NCBI GenBank assembly: GCA_025359085.1
Contig: JANYHL010000016.1
Coordinates: 1 to 47,281, forward strand
Origin: Gammaproteobacteria bacterium
Lineage (GTDB): Bacteria; Pseudomonadota; Gammaproteobacteria; Burkholderiales; Burkholderiaceae_C
Length of the DNA: 47,281 nt
Direction of reading: 5' to 3'
Shown here: positions 15,422 through 28,174 of the stretch, piece after piece
How the letters are laid out: every line of letters begins with the position of its first letter
Position numbering within the stretch: position 1 is the stretch's first letter
Notes under the pieces: generated by a model
Seen by the model: only the letters and a program-made list of their open reading frames with translations
The model's database searches: none
Told to the model about the DNA's origin: nothing
Translations under genes and position numbers: made by a program

Positions 15422-18400
15422 GTGCGTCTCAATTCAATCAAGTTATCCGGGTTCAAATCCTTCGCGGAACCGACCAATTTTCTGCTTCCGGGGCAACTGG
15501 TAGGGGTGGTCGGGCCCAATGGCTGCGGCAAATCCAACATCATGGACGCGGTACGCTGGGTACTGGGGGAGAGCAAGGCCTCGGAGCTGCGTGGCGAGTC
15601 GATGCAGGACGTCATTTTCAATGGCACCACCACCCGCAAACCGGCCAGCCGCGCCAGCGTGGAGCTGGTTTTTGACAATGCCGACCACCGCGCGGGCGGT
15701 CAGTGGAGCCAGTTCGGTGAAATTGCCGTCAAGCGCGTGCTCACGCGTGATGGCACCAGCAGTTACTACATCAACAACCAGCCGGTGCGCCGTCGTGACG
15801 TGCAGGACGTGTTTCTGGGCACCGGCCTGGGGCCGCGGGCCTACGCCATCATTGGACAGGGCACCATCAGCCGCATCATTGAAAGCAAGCCCGAAGAACT
15901 GCGTCTGTTTCTGGAAGAGGCCGCCGGTGTTTCCAAATACAAGGAGCGCCGCCGCGAGACCGAGAGCCGCCTGTCAGACACCCGTGAAAACCTGACCCGG
16001 GTCGAAGACATCCTGCGCGAACTCAACACCAACCTGGAAAAGTTGGAAGCGCAGGCCGTTGTCGCCAAAAAATTCAACAGCCTGACCACGGATGTCACGC
16101 TCAAGCAGCATCAGCTCTGGTTTCTCAAGCGCACCGAGTCCGAGGCGGATCAAAGCAAGGTCAAGACCGAAGCCCAAGGTGCGGTCAACGCGCTGGAAGG
16201 CCGGGTCGCGGACTTGCGCCACATCGAGACCGAACTGGAAACGGTGCGCCAGGCCCACTACGCGGCAGGTGATCAGGTCAATCAGGCGCAAGGTCTGTTG
16301 TACGAGGCCAGTACCGAGGTCGGCCGACTGGAAGCCGAGATCCGTTTTGTGGTGGAAGGCCGCCATCGCGTCGAACAACGCCTGGCGACCCTTAAGGAGC
16401 AAGCCGCACAGTGGGCCACGCGCCGGGATGACGCGCAGGAAGAAATTGAAAACCTGCTTGAACTGGCCACGCTTGGCGAAGAAAAAACCGAGTTGCTGGC
16501 CGCCCAGGTCGAGGACCAGGCCCAAGCGTTGCCGGATCTGGAAGAAGCCTTGCGCCAGGCGCAAAAAGCCGCCAACGAGCAGCGCGCCAGCGTGGCCCAG
16601 GTGCAGCAGCAAATCCAGGTGCTGGCCGCAGACCAGCGCAGCATCGAGGAGCAGTCGCGCCAGCTCGACAGCCGCCGCGAACGCCTGAGTGCGGACCGCA
16701 ACGCGATGGCAGCACCCGATGAAGCCCGGTTGATCAATCTGCAAAACCAGCTGGACCAGGCCCAGGAGACCGCCAGCGTGGCAGAAGGCCGCCTGCAGGA
16801 GTTGCAGGACAGCGTGCCCCAGCTTGACGAAAGTCGACGAACCGAGCAACAGGCCGTCAACACCGAATCGGCGCGCCTGGCCGAACTATCGGCCCGGATG
16901 GAGGCGCTCAAAGCCTTGCAGGAAAAGGTCAAGACCGACGGCAAGTTGCAACCCTGGCTGGTCAAACACGGACTCGACAGCTTGCAGGGCTTATGGAGTC
17001 GCATTCACATCGAACAGGGTTGGGAAAACGCACTGGAAGGCGCGCTGCGTGAGCGTTTGGGTGCGCTGGAGGTGTCGCGCCTGGAGATGGTGCGCGCGTT
17101 TGGCAACGACGCACCGCCGACCAAACTCGCCTTTTACAGCCCGCCACTGGCCGCGTTGCCCGAGAAAGACGCCGCATTGCCGCGATTATCCGATTTGCTT
17201 CGCCTCAACGATGCGGGTCAAAAAGCGGTTCTGACGGACTGGCTGCACGGCTGTTTCACCGCCGCCAGTTTTGAAGAGGCCCTGGCGAACCGGGACAAGT
17301 TGCAGCCGGGCGAGACCATCTTTGTGAAATCCGGCCACGCCGTGAGCGCCTACAGCGTGAGCTTTTACGCACCGGATTCCGAGCAGGCCGGTTTGCTGGC
17401 CCGGGCCCAGGAAATTGAAAATCTGGACAAGCAGCTCCGGGCGCAAGCCATGATCAGCGATGAATCCCGCTCCCGCCTGATGCGGGCCGAGGCGGCCTAT
17501 ACCGATGCTTCACAACGACTGCTGGTGGTGCGCCGGGAAGCCGCCGAGAGCCAAAGCCGGGCCCATGAATTGCAGGTGGAAACCCTGCGGCTGACGCAGC
17601 TGGCCGAGCAGGCCCGGGTGCGCAGCGCCCAAATTACCGGTGACCTGGCCGAGGTCAATGCCCTTTTGGACGACCTGCAAGAGCGCCGTGTGACGGCAGA
17701 AGGGCGCTTTGAAGAGTTGGACATGCAGTTGGCCGACACCCAGGAGCGCCACGCCCAGCTTGACGAGCGCGTCATGGCAGCCGAGCGCAAGCTCAACGAA
17801 GCCAGAGAACAGCAGCGCAGTCTGGAACGCCAGGCCCAGGAGGCGACTTTTTCCATGCGCAGTCTGGATGCGCGCAGGTCGGAGTTGTCGCGCGCTATAG
17901 AAACTGCAGCGCAACAAGCAGACTCCATAAGGGCTGAAGCCCAAAGAGCCCAAGAAGAGTTGGCACGCTTGAATGACGCTGCGGCACAGGGTGGTCTGCA
18001 AAACGCCTTGGCGCTCAAGCTCGACCGTGAGCAGGCGCTGGGTGTCAGACGCAGCGAATACGACGACCTGACCGCCAAACTTCGCGCCAGCGACGAGCGC
18101 CGCCTGCAACTGGAGCGCGAGCTCGACCCCTTGCGCCAGCGCATCACCGAATTTCAGCTCAAGGAACAAGCCGCGCGGCTGGGTTTTGAGCAATACACCC
18201 AATTGCTTGCCGATGCGCAGGCCGATCTGGAGGCGGTGGCCCTGTCCCTGGCCGACGGCAAGGCGCGCCTGGGCAGCATGCAGGGCGAAATTGACCGCCT
18301 GAACCGTGACATTGCGGCCTTGGGCGCGGTCAACCTGGCGGCGCTCGATGAACTGGCCGTCGCCAGTGAGCGCAAGAATTTTCTGGATGCCCAAACCGCC

Positions 18401-18936
18401 GACCTGGTTGAGGCCATGACCACGCTGGAAGACGCGATCAAGAAAATTGACGCTGAAACCCGCGAACTGCTCTCGGGCACGTTCAATGCGGTCAACGAAC
18501 ACTTTGGACGCATGTTTCCGGAGTTGTTTGGCGGTGGCAATGCACGGTTGGTGATCACGGGTGAAGAAATCCTGGACTCCGGCGTGCAGGTGATTGCCCA
18601 GCCGCCGGGCAAGAAGAACCAGACCATTCACTTGCTGTCGGGCGGAGAAAAAGCGCTGACGGCGATTGCCCTGGTGTTTGCGATTTTCCAGCTCAACCCG
18701 GCGCCGTTCTGCCTGCTCGATGAGGTTGACGCACCGCTGGACGATGCCAACACCGAGCGCTATGCCCGGCTGGTGGTGAGCATGAGCCGCGAGACGCAGT
18801 TCCTGTTCATCAGCCACAACAAGATTGCCATGGAAATGGCCAAACAGTTGATTGGCGTCACGATGCAGGAGCAGGGCGTGTCGCGCATTGTGGCGGTGGA
18901 TATGGACGCAGCCATTTCGATGGCGGAGGTGGCTTG

Positions 18937-18937
<1 letters not shown>
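15422..18937 (+). CDS. smc: Chromosome segregation ATPase SMC
   Basis: 1171 aa. SMC dimers, with ScpA and ScpB, form the bacterial condensin that organises and separates chromosomes. The N-terminus MRLNSIKLSGFKSFAEPTNF is the family consensus; Walker A GPNGCGKS is at 31-38. Long coiled coils flank a hinge (about 500-640, LVKHGLDSLQGLWSRI onwards). The C-terminal head has the signature LLSGGEKALTA (Ser1073) and Walker B FCLLDEVDAPLDD (about 1097-1109). The start is GTG with no good ribosome site, but the protein start is unmistakable. The second coiled coil holds a possible degenerate 54-bp repeat (residues 825-842). It is followed by zipA with a one-base stop/start overlap. Confidence 0.97.
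17894..17947 (-). repeat. Possible degenerate 54-bp repeat inside smc
   Basis: The minus strand aligns without gaps to the 54-bp element. GCTA at the outer end, AGC and GC in the middle and AGGGCT..AGCC at the other end agree with copy 1, but the middle is poorly matched. It encodes AIETAAQQADSIRAEAQ in the coiled coil. It may be chance similarity. Confidence 0.35.
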
Positions 18938-22689
<3,752 letters not shown>

Positions 22690-22724
22690 GCGAGCGCCGC
22701 GTGACGGTTGCGTGCCAGAGCCGC

Positions 22725-24602
22725 TTATTCAGCGCGTACCGGCACCGATTCAAGTTTGAAGCGGCGGGCCTGCAGCTCGCGGTAGCGCTGCAGTGCGCCC
22801 GGATCGGCTTTGGCCGCCTCGATGGCCTCGGTTTCCTGCACTTTGAGCTTTTCCACCAGCATGCGGTTGAGCAGATCACGCAGTTCATTGCTCGGTTCAT
22901 TGCTCTCCAGCGGGCCGGCCAGCTCGTAGCCGGTCATGAGTCGAACGGCCAGTTCTTCCTCCGGGCGCCCGCGCAGTCCTTCACGCAGCGCCACCCAGGC
23001 TTGCGGGCCGTGTTCATGCAACTGGTTTTCCAGCCACACAAACAGCCCTCCGTGCGGTTCCGGCAAGTCACACAGCAGGGTATGGTCTTCGGCCGGCAAG
23101 ACTTCCAGCGCCGCCATGTCGCCCAGCAACAGGCGGGCCGCGTAGTCAGCCCGGCTGGTGGGCCGCGCACGCCCACTTAAACTCCGACGTGTTGGAGATT
23201 TTTTAGATGAATTCTGGCTGTAGCCCTGGTATTCATTGGGTATGTAGCTATCATTATTATTTTTCAATGATTTGCGGTCGCCCTTGGCAGCAACTTGGGG
23301 ATGCCACACCTCGGTCAATTCGCGCACGGACAAACGCACCAGATCGGCAATTTCGCTCAGCAACTGCCGCTTCAAGGCGCCATCGGGCAGCAGCAACCAC
23401 AGCGGTTTGGCATTGCTGGCCAGGTGGGCGCGGCCTTCCGCGGTGTTCAGGTCGCAACCTTCACGCGCCGCGTCAATCAAAAAGCGGCTTAACGGGACGG
23501 CTTCGCTCACATAGCGGGCGAACGCTTCCTTGCCAAATTCCCGGATGAAGCTGTCGGGATCGTGCTCAGGGGGCAAGAACAGGAACTTGACGCTGCGCAC
23601 ATCGGTGGCAAAGGGCAGGGCGCCATCCAGCGCCTTGCGCGCCGCGCGCCGGCCGGCCGCGTCGCCGTCAAAGCTGAACACCACGGCATCGGTGAAACGA
23701 AACAGCTTGTGCAGATGCTCCGCCGTGCAGGCGGTGCCGAGTGTGGCCACGGCGTTGGAGAAGCCGAGTTGGGCCAGCGCCACCACATCCATGTACCCTT
23801 CGGTCACCAAGGCGTAACCCTGGTCGTGCAGCGCGTGGCGGGCTTCAAACAGGCCGTACAGTTCACGCCCCTTGCTGAAAACCGGGGTTTCCGGCGAGTT
23901 CAGGTATTTGGGTTTGTCGTCGCCCAGCACCCGCCCGCCAAAGCCAATGCATTCGCCCTTGACGTTGCGGATCGGGAACATGATCCGGTCGCGAAAACGG
24001 TCGTATCGCTTTTCTTCCCCGGAGGCCTCGTCAACATTCAGGATCACCAGACCGCTTTCGACCAGCAGCGGATCGTCATAGTTCGGGAAAACACTGGCCA
24101 GGCTGCGCCAGCCCTCGGGCGCGTAGCCCAAGCCAAACTGTTTGGCAATTTCGCCCGACAAGCCGCGGCCCTTGAGGTAGTCCACGGCCCGGGGTGAATC
24201 TTTCAACTGTTTTTTGTAGGCATCGCCCGCTTTTTCGAGCACGTCGGTCAGGGTGGTTTGCTTTTGCCGCTGCTCCAGGGCGCGCGCCCGGTCCTGCGGG
24301 CTGGCGTCGTCCTCCGGTACTTGCAGGCCATATTGCTGGGCCAGGTCTTGCACCGCCTCGACAAAGGTCATGCCCGCGTGCTCCATCAAGAAACTGAGGG
24401 CGTCGCCGTTTTTGCCGCAGCCAAAGCAGTGGTAGAACTGCTTGCTCGGGCTGACCGAGAAGGAGGGCGACTTTTCCCCATGAAACGGGCACAGGCCCAT
24501 GAAGTTGGCGCCGCCCTTTTTAAGCTGCACATAACGGCCCACGATTTCGACCACGTCAGCGCGCGAGAGCAACTCCTGAATAAAGGTCTGGGGAATGGAC
24601 AT
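22725..24602 (-). CDS. dnaG: DNA primase
   Basis: 625 aa. DnaG makes RNA primers at the replication fork. The N-terminal zinc-binding domain has Cys38, His41, Cys59 and Cys62 (LCPFHGEKSPSFSVS and FYHCFGCG). The RNA polymerase core follows (FPIRNVKGECIGFGGR, EGYMDVVAL, and the TOPRIM segment FSFDGDAAGRRAA). The C-terminal helicase-binding domain begins near residue 480. The linker between core and helicase-binding domain (about 440-475) is rich in Asn, Ser, Tyr and Lys, and its DNA is AT-rich compared with its surroundings because part of it is a copy of the 54-bp repeat. The gene stands convergent to def. Confidence 0.96.
   Translation of the reverse strand: MSIPQTFIQELLSRADVVEIVGRYVQLKKGGANFMGLCPFHGEKSPSFSVSPSKQFYHCFGCGKNGDALSFLMEHAGMTFVEAVQDLAQQYGLQVPEDDASPQDRARALEQRQKQTTLTDVLEKAGDAYKKQLKDSPRAVDYLKGRGLSGEIAKQFGLGYAPEGWRSLASVFPNYDDPLLVESGLVILNVDEASGEEKRYDRFRDRIMFPIRNVKGECIGFGGRVLGDDKPKYLNSPETPVFSKGRELYGLFEARHALHDQGYALVTEGYMDVVALAQLGFSNAVATLGTACTAEHLHKLFRFTDAVVFSFDGDAAGRRAARKALDGALPFATDVRSVKFLFLPPEHDPDSFIREFGKEAFARYVSEAVPLSRFLIDAAREGCDLNTAEGRAHLASNAKPLWLLLPDGALKRQLLSEIADLVRLSVRELTEVWHPQVAAKGDRKSLKNNNDSYIPNEYQGYSQNSSKKSPTRRSLSGRARPTSRADYAARLLLGDMAALEVLPAEDHTLLCDLPEPHGGLFVWLENQLHEHGPQAWVALREGLRGRPEEELAVRLMTGYELAGPLESNEPSNELRDLLNRMLVEKLKVQETEAIEAAKADPGALQRYRELQARRFKLESVPVRAE
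23210..23263 (+). repeat. 54-bp dispersed repeat inside dnaG linker
   Basis: GGCTGTAGCCCT (23216-23227) and GTAGCTATCA in the right half align without gaps with the intergenic copies; the last ten bases diverge. Read in the dnaG direction it encodes NNDSYIPNEYQGYSQ (about residues 447-465), a hydrophilic linker. It is read in the orientation opposite to that in aceF and lpdA. Confidence 0.6.
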
Positions 24603-24723
24603 GCAGTGATTGTAGAAACACGGGGATCGACCGGCTAGCTTAAGCGGTTAATCGCCCGGCATTCAGGGGCCGGGGGCCGGGAGCCGGAACCTGATAGGGG
24701 CGCCCGTGCTGGGCGCGTGAAAT

Positions 24724-25482
24724 TTAGCGCGGTGCCAGGCGAATGGCGCCATCGAGGCGGATCACTTCACCGTTGAGCATGTCATTCTCGAAAATGTGCT
24801 GCGCGAGTTTGGCGTAGTCCTGGGGCGTGCCCAGCCGTGAGGGGAAGGGCACGCTAGCGGCCAGCGAGTCTTGCACTTCCTGCGGCATGCCGAACATCAT
24901 GGGGGTACCAAAAATACCGGGGGCGATGGTCATGTTGCGGATGCCGTTGCGTGCCAGATCGCGCGCGATTGGCAGCGTCATGCCGACAATGCCGCCTTTG
25001 GACGCGCTGTAGGCCGCCTGGCCGATCTGGCCGTCATAGGCGGCGACGGAGGCGGTGGAGATCAGCACACCGCGCTCGCCGGTGGCCTCGGGTTCGTTTT
25101 TGCACATGGCATCCGCCGCCAGGCGAATCATGTTGAAACTGCCGATCAAATTGACGGTAATGCACTTGCTGAAAACACCCAGGTTGTGCGCGCCATTTTT
25201 GCCGACGGTTTTTTCGGCCGGTGCGATACCCGCGCAGTTGACCAGGCCCATCAGTTTGCCCATGGACAGAGCCTTGGCGACCACGGCCTGGCCGTCGGCT
25301 TCCTGGCTGACATCGCATTTGACGAAAGCACCACCAATGGCTTTGGCAATGGCTTCGCCTTTTTCAACCTGCATATCGGCGATGACCACTTTGCCGCCCT
25401 GGGCCGCCAGCATGCGGGCCGTGCCCTCGCCCAAGCCTGACGCGCCACCGGTGACGATGAAAACCTTACCTGCGATGTCCAT
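24724..25482 (-). CDS. Short-chain dehydrogenase, 3-hydroxyacyl-CoA dehydrogenase type II (HSD10-like)
   Basis: 252 aa. It is expected to oxidise 3-hydroxyacyl-CoA (including 2-methyl-3-hydroxybutyryl-CoA of isoleucine breakdown) with NAD+. The Rossmann motif TGGASGLG is at 11-18, then NCAGIAPA, catalytic Ser145 and the YSASK motif with Tyr158 and Lys162. The NNAG-type motif is VNCAGI. The C-terminal segment ([18 protein letters not shown]) is typical of HSD10-like enzymes. AAGGAG precedes the ATG. A 26-bp near-perfect palindrome 15 bp upstream suggests control by a MerR-family regulator of branched-chain or fatty acid catabolism. It stands alone, away from other catabolic genes. Confidence 0.9.
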   Translation of the reverse strand: MDIAGKVFIVTGGASGLGEGTARMLAAQGGKVVIADMQVEKGEAIAKAIGGAFVKCDVSQEADGQAVVAKALSMGKLMGLVNCAGIAPAEKTVGKNGAHNLGVFSKCITVNLIGSFNMIRLAADAMCKNEPEATGERGVLISTASVAAYDGQIGQAAYSASKGGIVGMTLPIARDLARNGIRNMTIAPGIFGTPMMFGMPQEVQDSLAASVPFPSRLGTPQDYAKLAQHIFENDMLNGEVIRLDGAIRLAPR

Positions 25483-25496
25483 GTGAATCTCCTTGC

Positions 25497-25522
25497 AATT
25501 GACGTTAACGTAAACGTCAATT
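25497..25522. promoter_or_regulatory. Palindromic operator upstream of the HSD10-like gene (LiuR-like)
   Basis: AATTGACGTT on the left and AACGTCAATT on the right frame a 26-bp inverted repeat with one mismatched symmetrical pair near the centre. It ends 15 bp from the start codon and could cover the promoter. The TTGACGTTNACGT-like form resembles sites assigned to the MerR-type LiuR regulator of branched-chain amino acid catabolism; naming the regulator is inference. Confidence 0.7.
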
Positions 25523-25623
25523 ATGACGCATTGACGCCAGGGGCAATTTGGTCGGTTCTGTGGTTGCGGGTTGAGTAAACCGGTTGGGGCGTCGTCAATC
25601 GATCGGACGTTTGCCGCAAGCCT

Positions 25624-26697
25624 TCAACAGCTTGTCTTGATCAGTGCTGCGGCCTGCTGCACCAGCCTGGGGCCGTGGTAAATCAAACCGGTATAGATTT
25701 GCACCAGATCGGCGCCCGCCCTGATTTTGCTCACCGCATCGTCAGCACTCATCACGCCGCCGACACCTATGATGGGAAAGTCCGGCCCCAATGCGGCGCG
25801 CAGTTGCCCGATGACACGGTTGCTCATGGCCAGCACCGGTGCCCCCGACAGGCCCCCGGTTTCATCCGCGTGCGCCAGGCCTTTGACGGCGTCGCGGTTG
25901 AGGGTGGTGTTGGTGGCAATCACGCCGTCCATGCCATGACGCCTCAAAGTGGCCGCAATGACTGCGACTTGCGTCGCCTCCAGGTCGGGGGCGATCTTGA
26001 CAAAAAGGGGGACTTGTTTGCCATGTTGCGCGGCCAGCGTTTGGCGCCGGTGCGCCACAGCGCCCAGCAAACTGTCAAGCGCTTCATCGCTTTGCAGGGA
26101 GCGCAGGTTCTGGGTATTGGGGCTTGAAATGTTGACGACAACGTAGTCCGCATACGGGTAGACCGCGTCCAGGCAGGCCAGGTAGTCCTCGGTGGCACGC
26201 TCAATCGGTGTCGCGGCGTTCTTGCCAATGTTCAAGCCCAGCAAAAGAGGCAGTGCTTCTTTCTCCCCGTGGGCGCCTTGGCGTTGGCGATAAAACGCTG
26301 AATTTTTGATGTTCGCCACAAAACTGGTCAAGCCCTCGTTGTTAAATCCGAACCGGTTGATCAGCGCCTGCGCCTGCGGCAAACGAAACAGTCGCGGTTT
26401 GGGGTTGCCCGGCTGAGCCAGCGGCGTGACGGTGCCGACCTCGACAAAACCGAAACCCATGGCGCCCAGACCATCAATACAGCGGGCATTTTTGTCCAGC
26501 CCGGCGGCCAAGCCCACCCGGTTCGGAAAAGTCAAGCCGGCCAGCGTGATCGGGTCATTCACCCGGTGGCTGCCATAGGCCCATTTGAAAGGCGTTCCTT
26601 GGGTCAGCGCCAGCGCATGGACGGTCAAGTCGTGGGCGGTCTCCGGGTCAAGACTAAATAAAAAAGGGCGGGCGAGGGCGTAAGGGAGGATAGCCAT
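25624..26697 (-). CDS. pyrD: Dihydroorotate dehydrogenase, class 2 (quinone-linked)
   Basis: 357 aa. It oxidises dihydroorotate to orotate in pyrimidine synthesis, passing electrons to quinone at the inner membrane. The N-terminal amphipathic extension ([19 protein letters not shown]) marks class 2. [39 protein letters not shown] and [13 protein letters not shown] are diagnostic, the last holding the catalytic serine, and the FMN phosphate site is near [11 protein letters not shown]. It is divergent from rpiA, with 46 bp between starts. Confidence 0.97.
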   Translation of the reverse strand: MAILPYALARPFLFSLDPETAHDLTVHALALTQGTPFKWAYGSHRVNDPITLAGLTFPNRVGLAAGLDKNARCIDGLGAMGFGFVEVGTVTPLAQPGNPKPRLFRLPQAQALINRFGFNNEGLTSFVANIKNSAFYRQRQGAHGEKEALPLLLGLNIGKNAATPIERATEDYLACLDAVYPYADYVVVNISSPNTQNLRSLQSDEALDSLLGAVAHRRQTLAAQHGKQVPLFVKIAPDLEATQVAVIAATLRRHGMDGVIATNTTLNRDAVKGLAHADETGGLSGAPVLAMSNRVIGQLRAALGPDFPIIGVGGVMSADDAVSKIRAGADLVQIYTGLIYHGPRLVQQAAALIKTSC

Positions 26698-26743
26698 TGG
26701 ATAATTCCTGCATCGTATTTTTTAACTGACCTGATTTTCCCCG

Positions 26744-27448
26744 ATGACAAACCCTATTTCCCAATCTGCCGCCGCGCTTTCTCAAGATCAACTCAAAACC
26801 CTGGTCGGCCAGGCGGCACTGCAGTACGTGGTGCCGGGCGAAATCGTGGGCGTTGGCACCGGTTCGACCGTGAATAAATTCATCGATGCCCTGGCCGGCA
26901 TGAAGCCTCTGATCAAAGGCGCGGTCTCCAGTTCGCAAGCCAGCACCCTGCGTTTGAAGGCCTTGGGGATTGCGGTTTTTGATGCCAATGACGTGACCGA
27001 GTTGTCGGTTTACATCGATGGTGCCGATGAGATCGACGGCCACGGCAACATGATCAAAGGGGGCGGTGCTGCGCTCACGCGCGAGAAGATTGTGGCGGCG
27101 CTCGCCAAGCAATTTGTCTGCATCGCCGATGAGTCCAAGCTGGTTCAGACCTTGGGCCGGTATCCCTTGCCGGTTGAAATCATTCCGATGGCGGCGCAGC
27201 AAATCACGCAACGGTTTGCGGCGCTGGGTGGGCAGGCGCAGGTGCGGCTGGTCGGGGGGGAACCGTTGGTAACGGACAACGGCCAGATTTTGCTCGATGT
27301 CACCGGTTTAGTGATTACCGACCCGCTGGCTTTTGAGTCCCAAGTCAGCCAGTGGCCGGGGGTGGTGACGGTGGGTGTGTTTGCCTTTCAGAAGGCCCAG
27401 GTCTGCCTCTTGGGTACGGCCCAAGGCGTCAAAACCTTGATCTTCTGA
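26744..27448 (+). CDS. rpiA: Ribose-5-phosphate isomerase A
   Basis: 234 aa. It interconverts ribose 5-phosphate and ribulose 5-phosphate in the pentose phosphate pathway. GVGTGSTV (about 36-43), DGADEID (92-98), [11 protein letters not shown] (105-115, with the catalytic Glu and Lys near 114-115) and IADESK are the family motifs. The start is the first ATG of a frame with a hydrophilic lead of about 15 residues. The divergent arrangement with pyrD suggests promoters within the 46-bp gap. Confidence 0.97.
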   Translation: MTNPISQSAAALSQDQLKTLVGQAALQYVVPGEIVGVGTGSTVNKFIDALAGMKPLIKGAVSSSQASTLRLKALGIAVFDANDVTELSVYIDGADEIDGHGNMIKGGGAALTREKIVAALAKQFVCIADESKLVQTLGRYPLPVEIIPMAAQQITQRFAALGGQAQVRLVGGEPLVTDNGQILLDVTGLVITDPLAFESQVSQWPGVVTVGVFAFQKAQVCLLGTAQGVKTLIF

Positions 27449-27494
27449 TACTTGGCGGGACCGACATGGGGCGCAGTCCTCAACGGATCAAGAA

Positions 27495-28160
27495 TTAAAA
27501 CTTGATGCCTGCCGGATTGGAGGGGCCGTCCACCGGTGTGCGGCTGGGCTCTGGGAAACTGCCTTGGGTCTGATTGGCATCGGCTTTGGCGGCGGGAAGC
27601 GATTTTTGGACCGCCACCAACGGGGCTGCCGTCGGGCGCTGGTAGTTGGCGGGCAACACGGAGGCCATGGGATAACCGGCCGCATTCAGAAATTGTGTCC
27701 ACTCCGACTCGGAAAATCCTCTGATCTGCTGGCCGCCAATGGTCAAGAAAGGCAGCGAATTCTCGCCACTGATGCGTTGCAGCGCTTCGGCGTCTTCGGC
27801 GCTGGTGACAGTTATTTCAGCGAAGGGAATACCGCGGTTGCTGAGCAGCGTGCGACCCGATCCACAGGGCGCACAGTTGCTGGAGGTGTAGAGCGTGACC
27901 GGGTACTTGCTGACCACTTGCCCCAACTCGAAGGGCAGCGCTGGCCCGTTTGCACCCACCGCTTTGCCACCGGCATCGGTGGCGGTCACGTTGGCAGCGG
28001 CGACCGGGGGTTTGTCAGAAAACGTCACTTTGCCGTCTGGCCCCACGACACGGTAGATCGTCTGCGCTTGCGCCAGGCCGGCCGCCAGCAGCAGCGCGGC
28101 AGCAAGGGCGACCGTGGCGCCCAAGGCGGGAGGGTTGGATGGGTAAGTACTATTTTTCAT
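27495..28160 (-). CDS. Exported DUF4124 / glutaredoxin-like protein
   Basis: 221 aa. A signal peptide is clear: MKNSTYPSN, then a hydrophobic stretch ATVALAAALLLAAGLAQAQ with probable cleavage after residue 32. Next comes a DUF4124-like segment (TIYRVVGPDGKVTFSDKPP) and a glutaredoxin-like domain (PVTLYTSSNCAPCGSGRTLL with Cys96-Ala-Pro-Cys99, and LPFLTIGGQQIRGFS). The rest is a proline- and alanine-rich tail. It may act on thiols or disulfides in the periplasm; the target is unknown. ATG 28160 is used instead of a TTG nine bases upstream. It begins 14 bp after the prlC stop and probably shares its mRNA. Confidence 0.85.
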   Translation of the reverse strand: MKNSTYPSNPPALGATVALAAALLLAAGLAQAQTIYRVVGPDGKVTFSDKPPVAAANVTATDAGGKAVGANGPALPFELGQVVSKYPVTLYTSSNCAPCGSGRTLLSNRGIPFAEITVTSAEDAEALQRISGENSLPFLTIGGQQIRGFSESEWTQFLNAAGYPMASVLPANYQRPTAAPLVAVQKSLPAAKADANQTQGSFPEPSRTPVDGPSNPAGIKF

Positions 28161-28174
28161 GAGGAACAATCGCT

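Noticed and set aside
24655-24674. GC-rich hairpin downstream of the HSD10-like gene
   Set aside because: The stem (CCCGGC/GCCGGG) is short and no T run follows on either strand, so it is not a convincing terminator.
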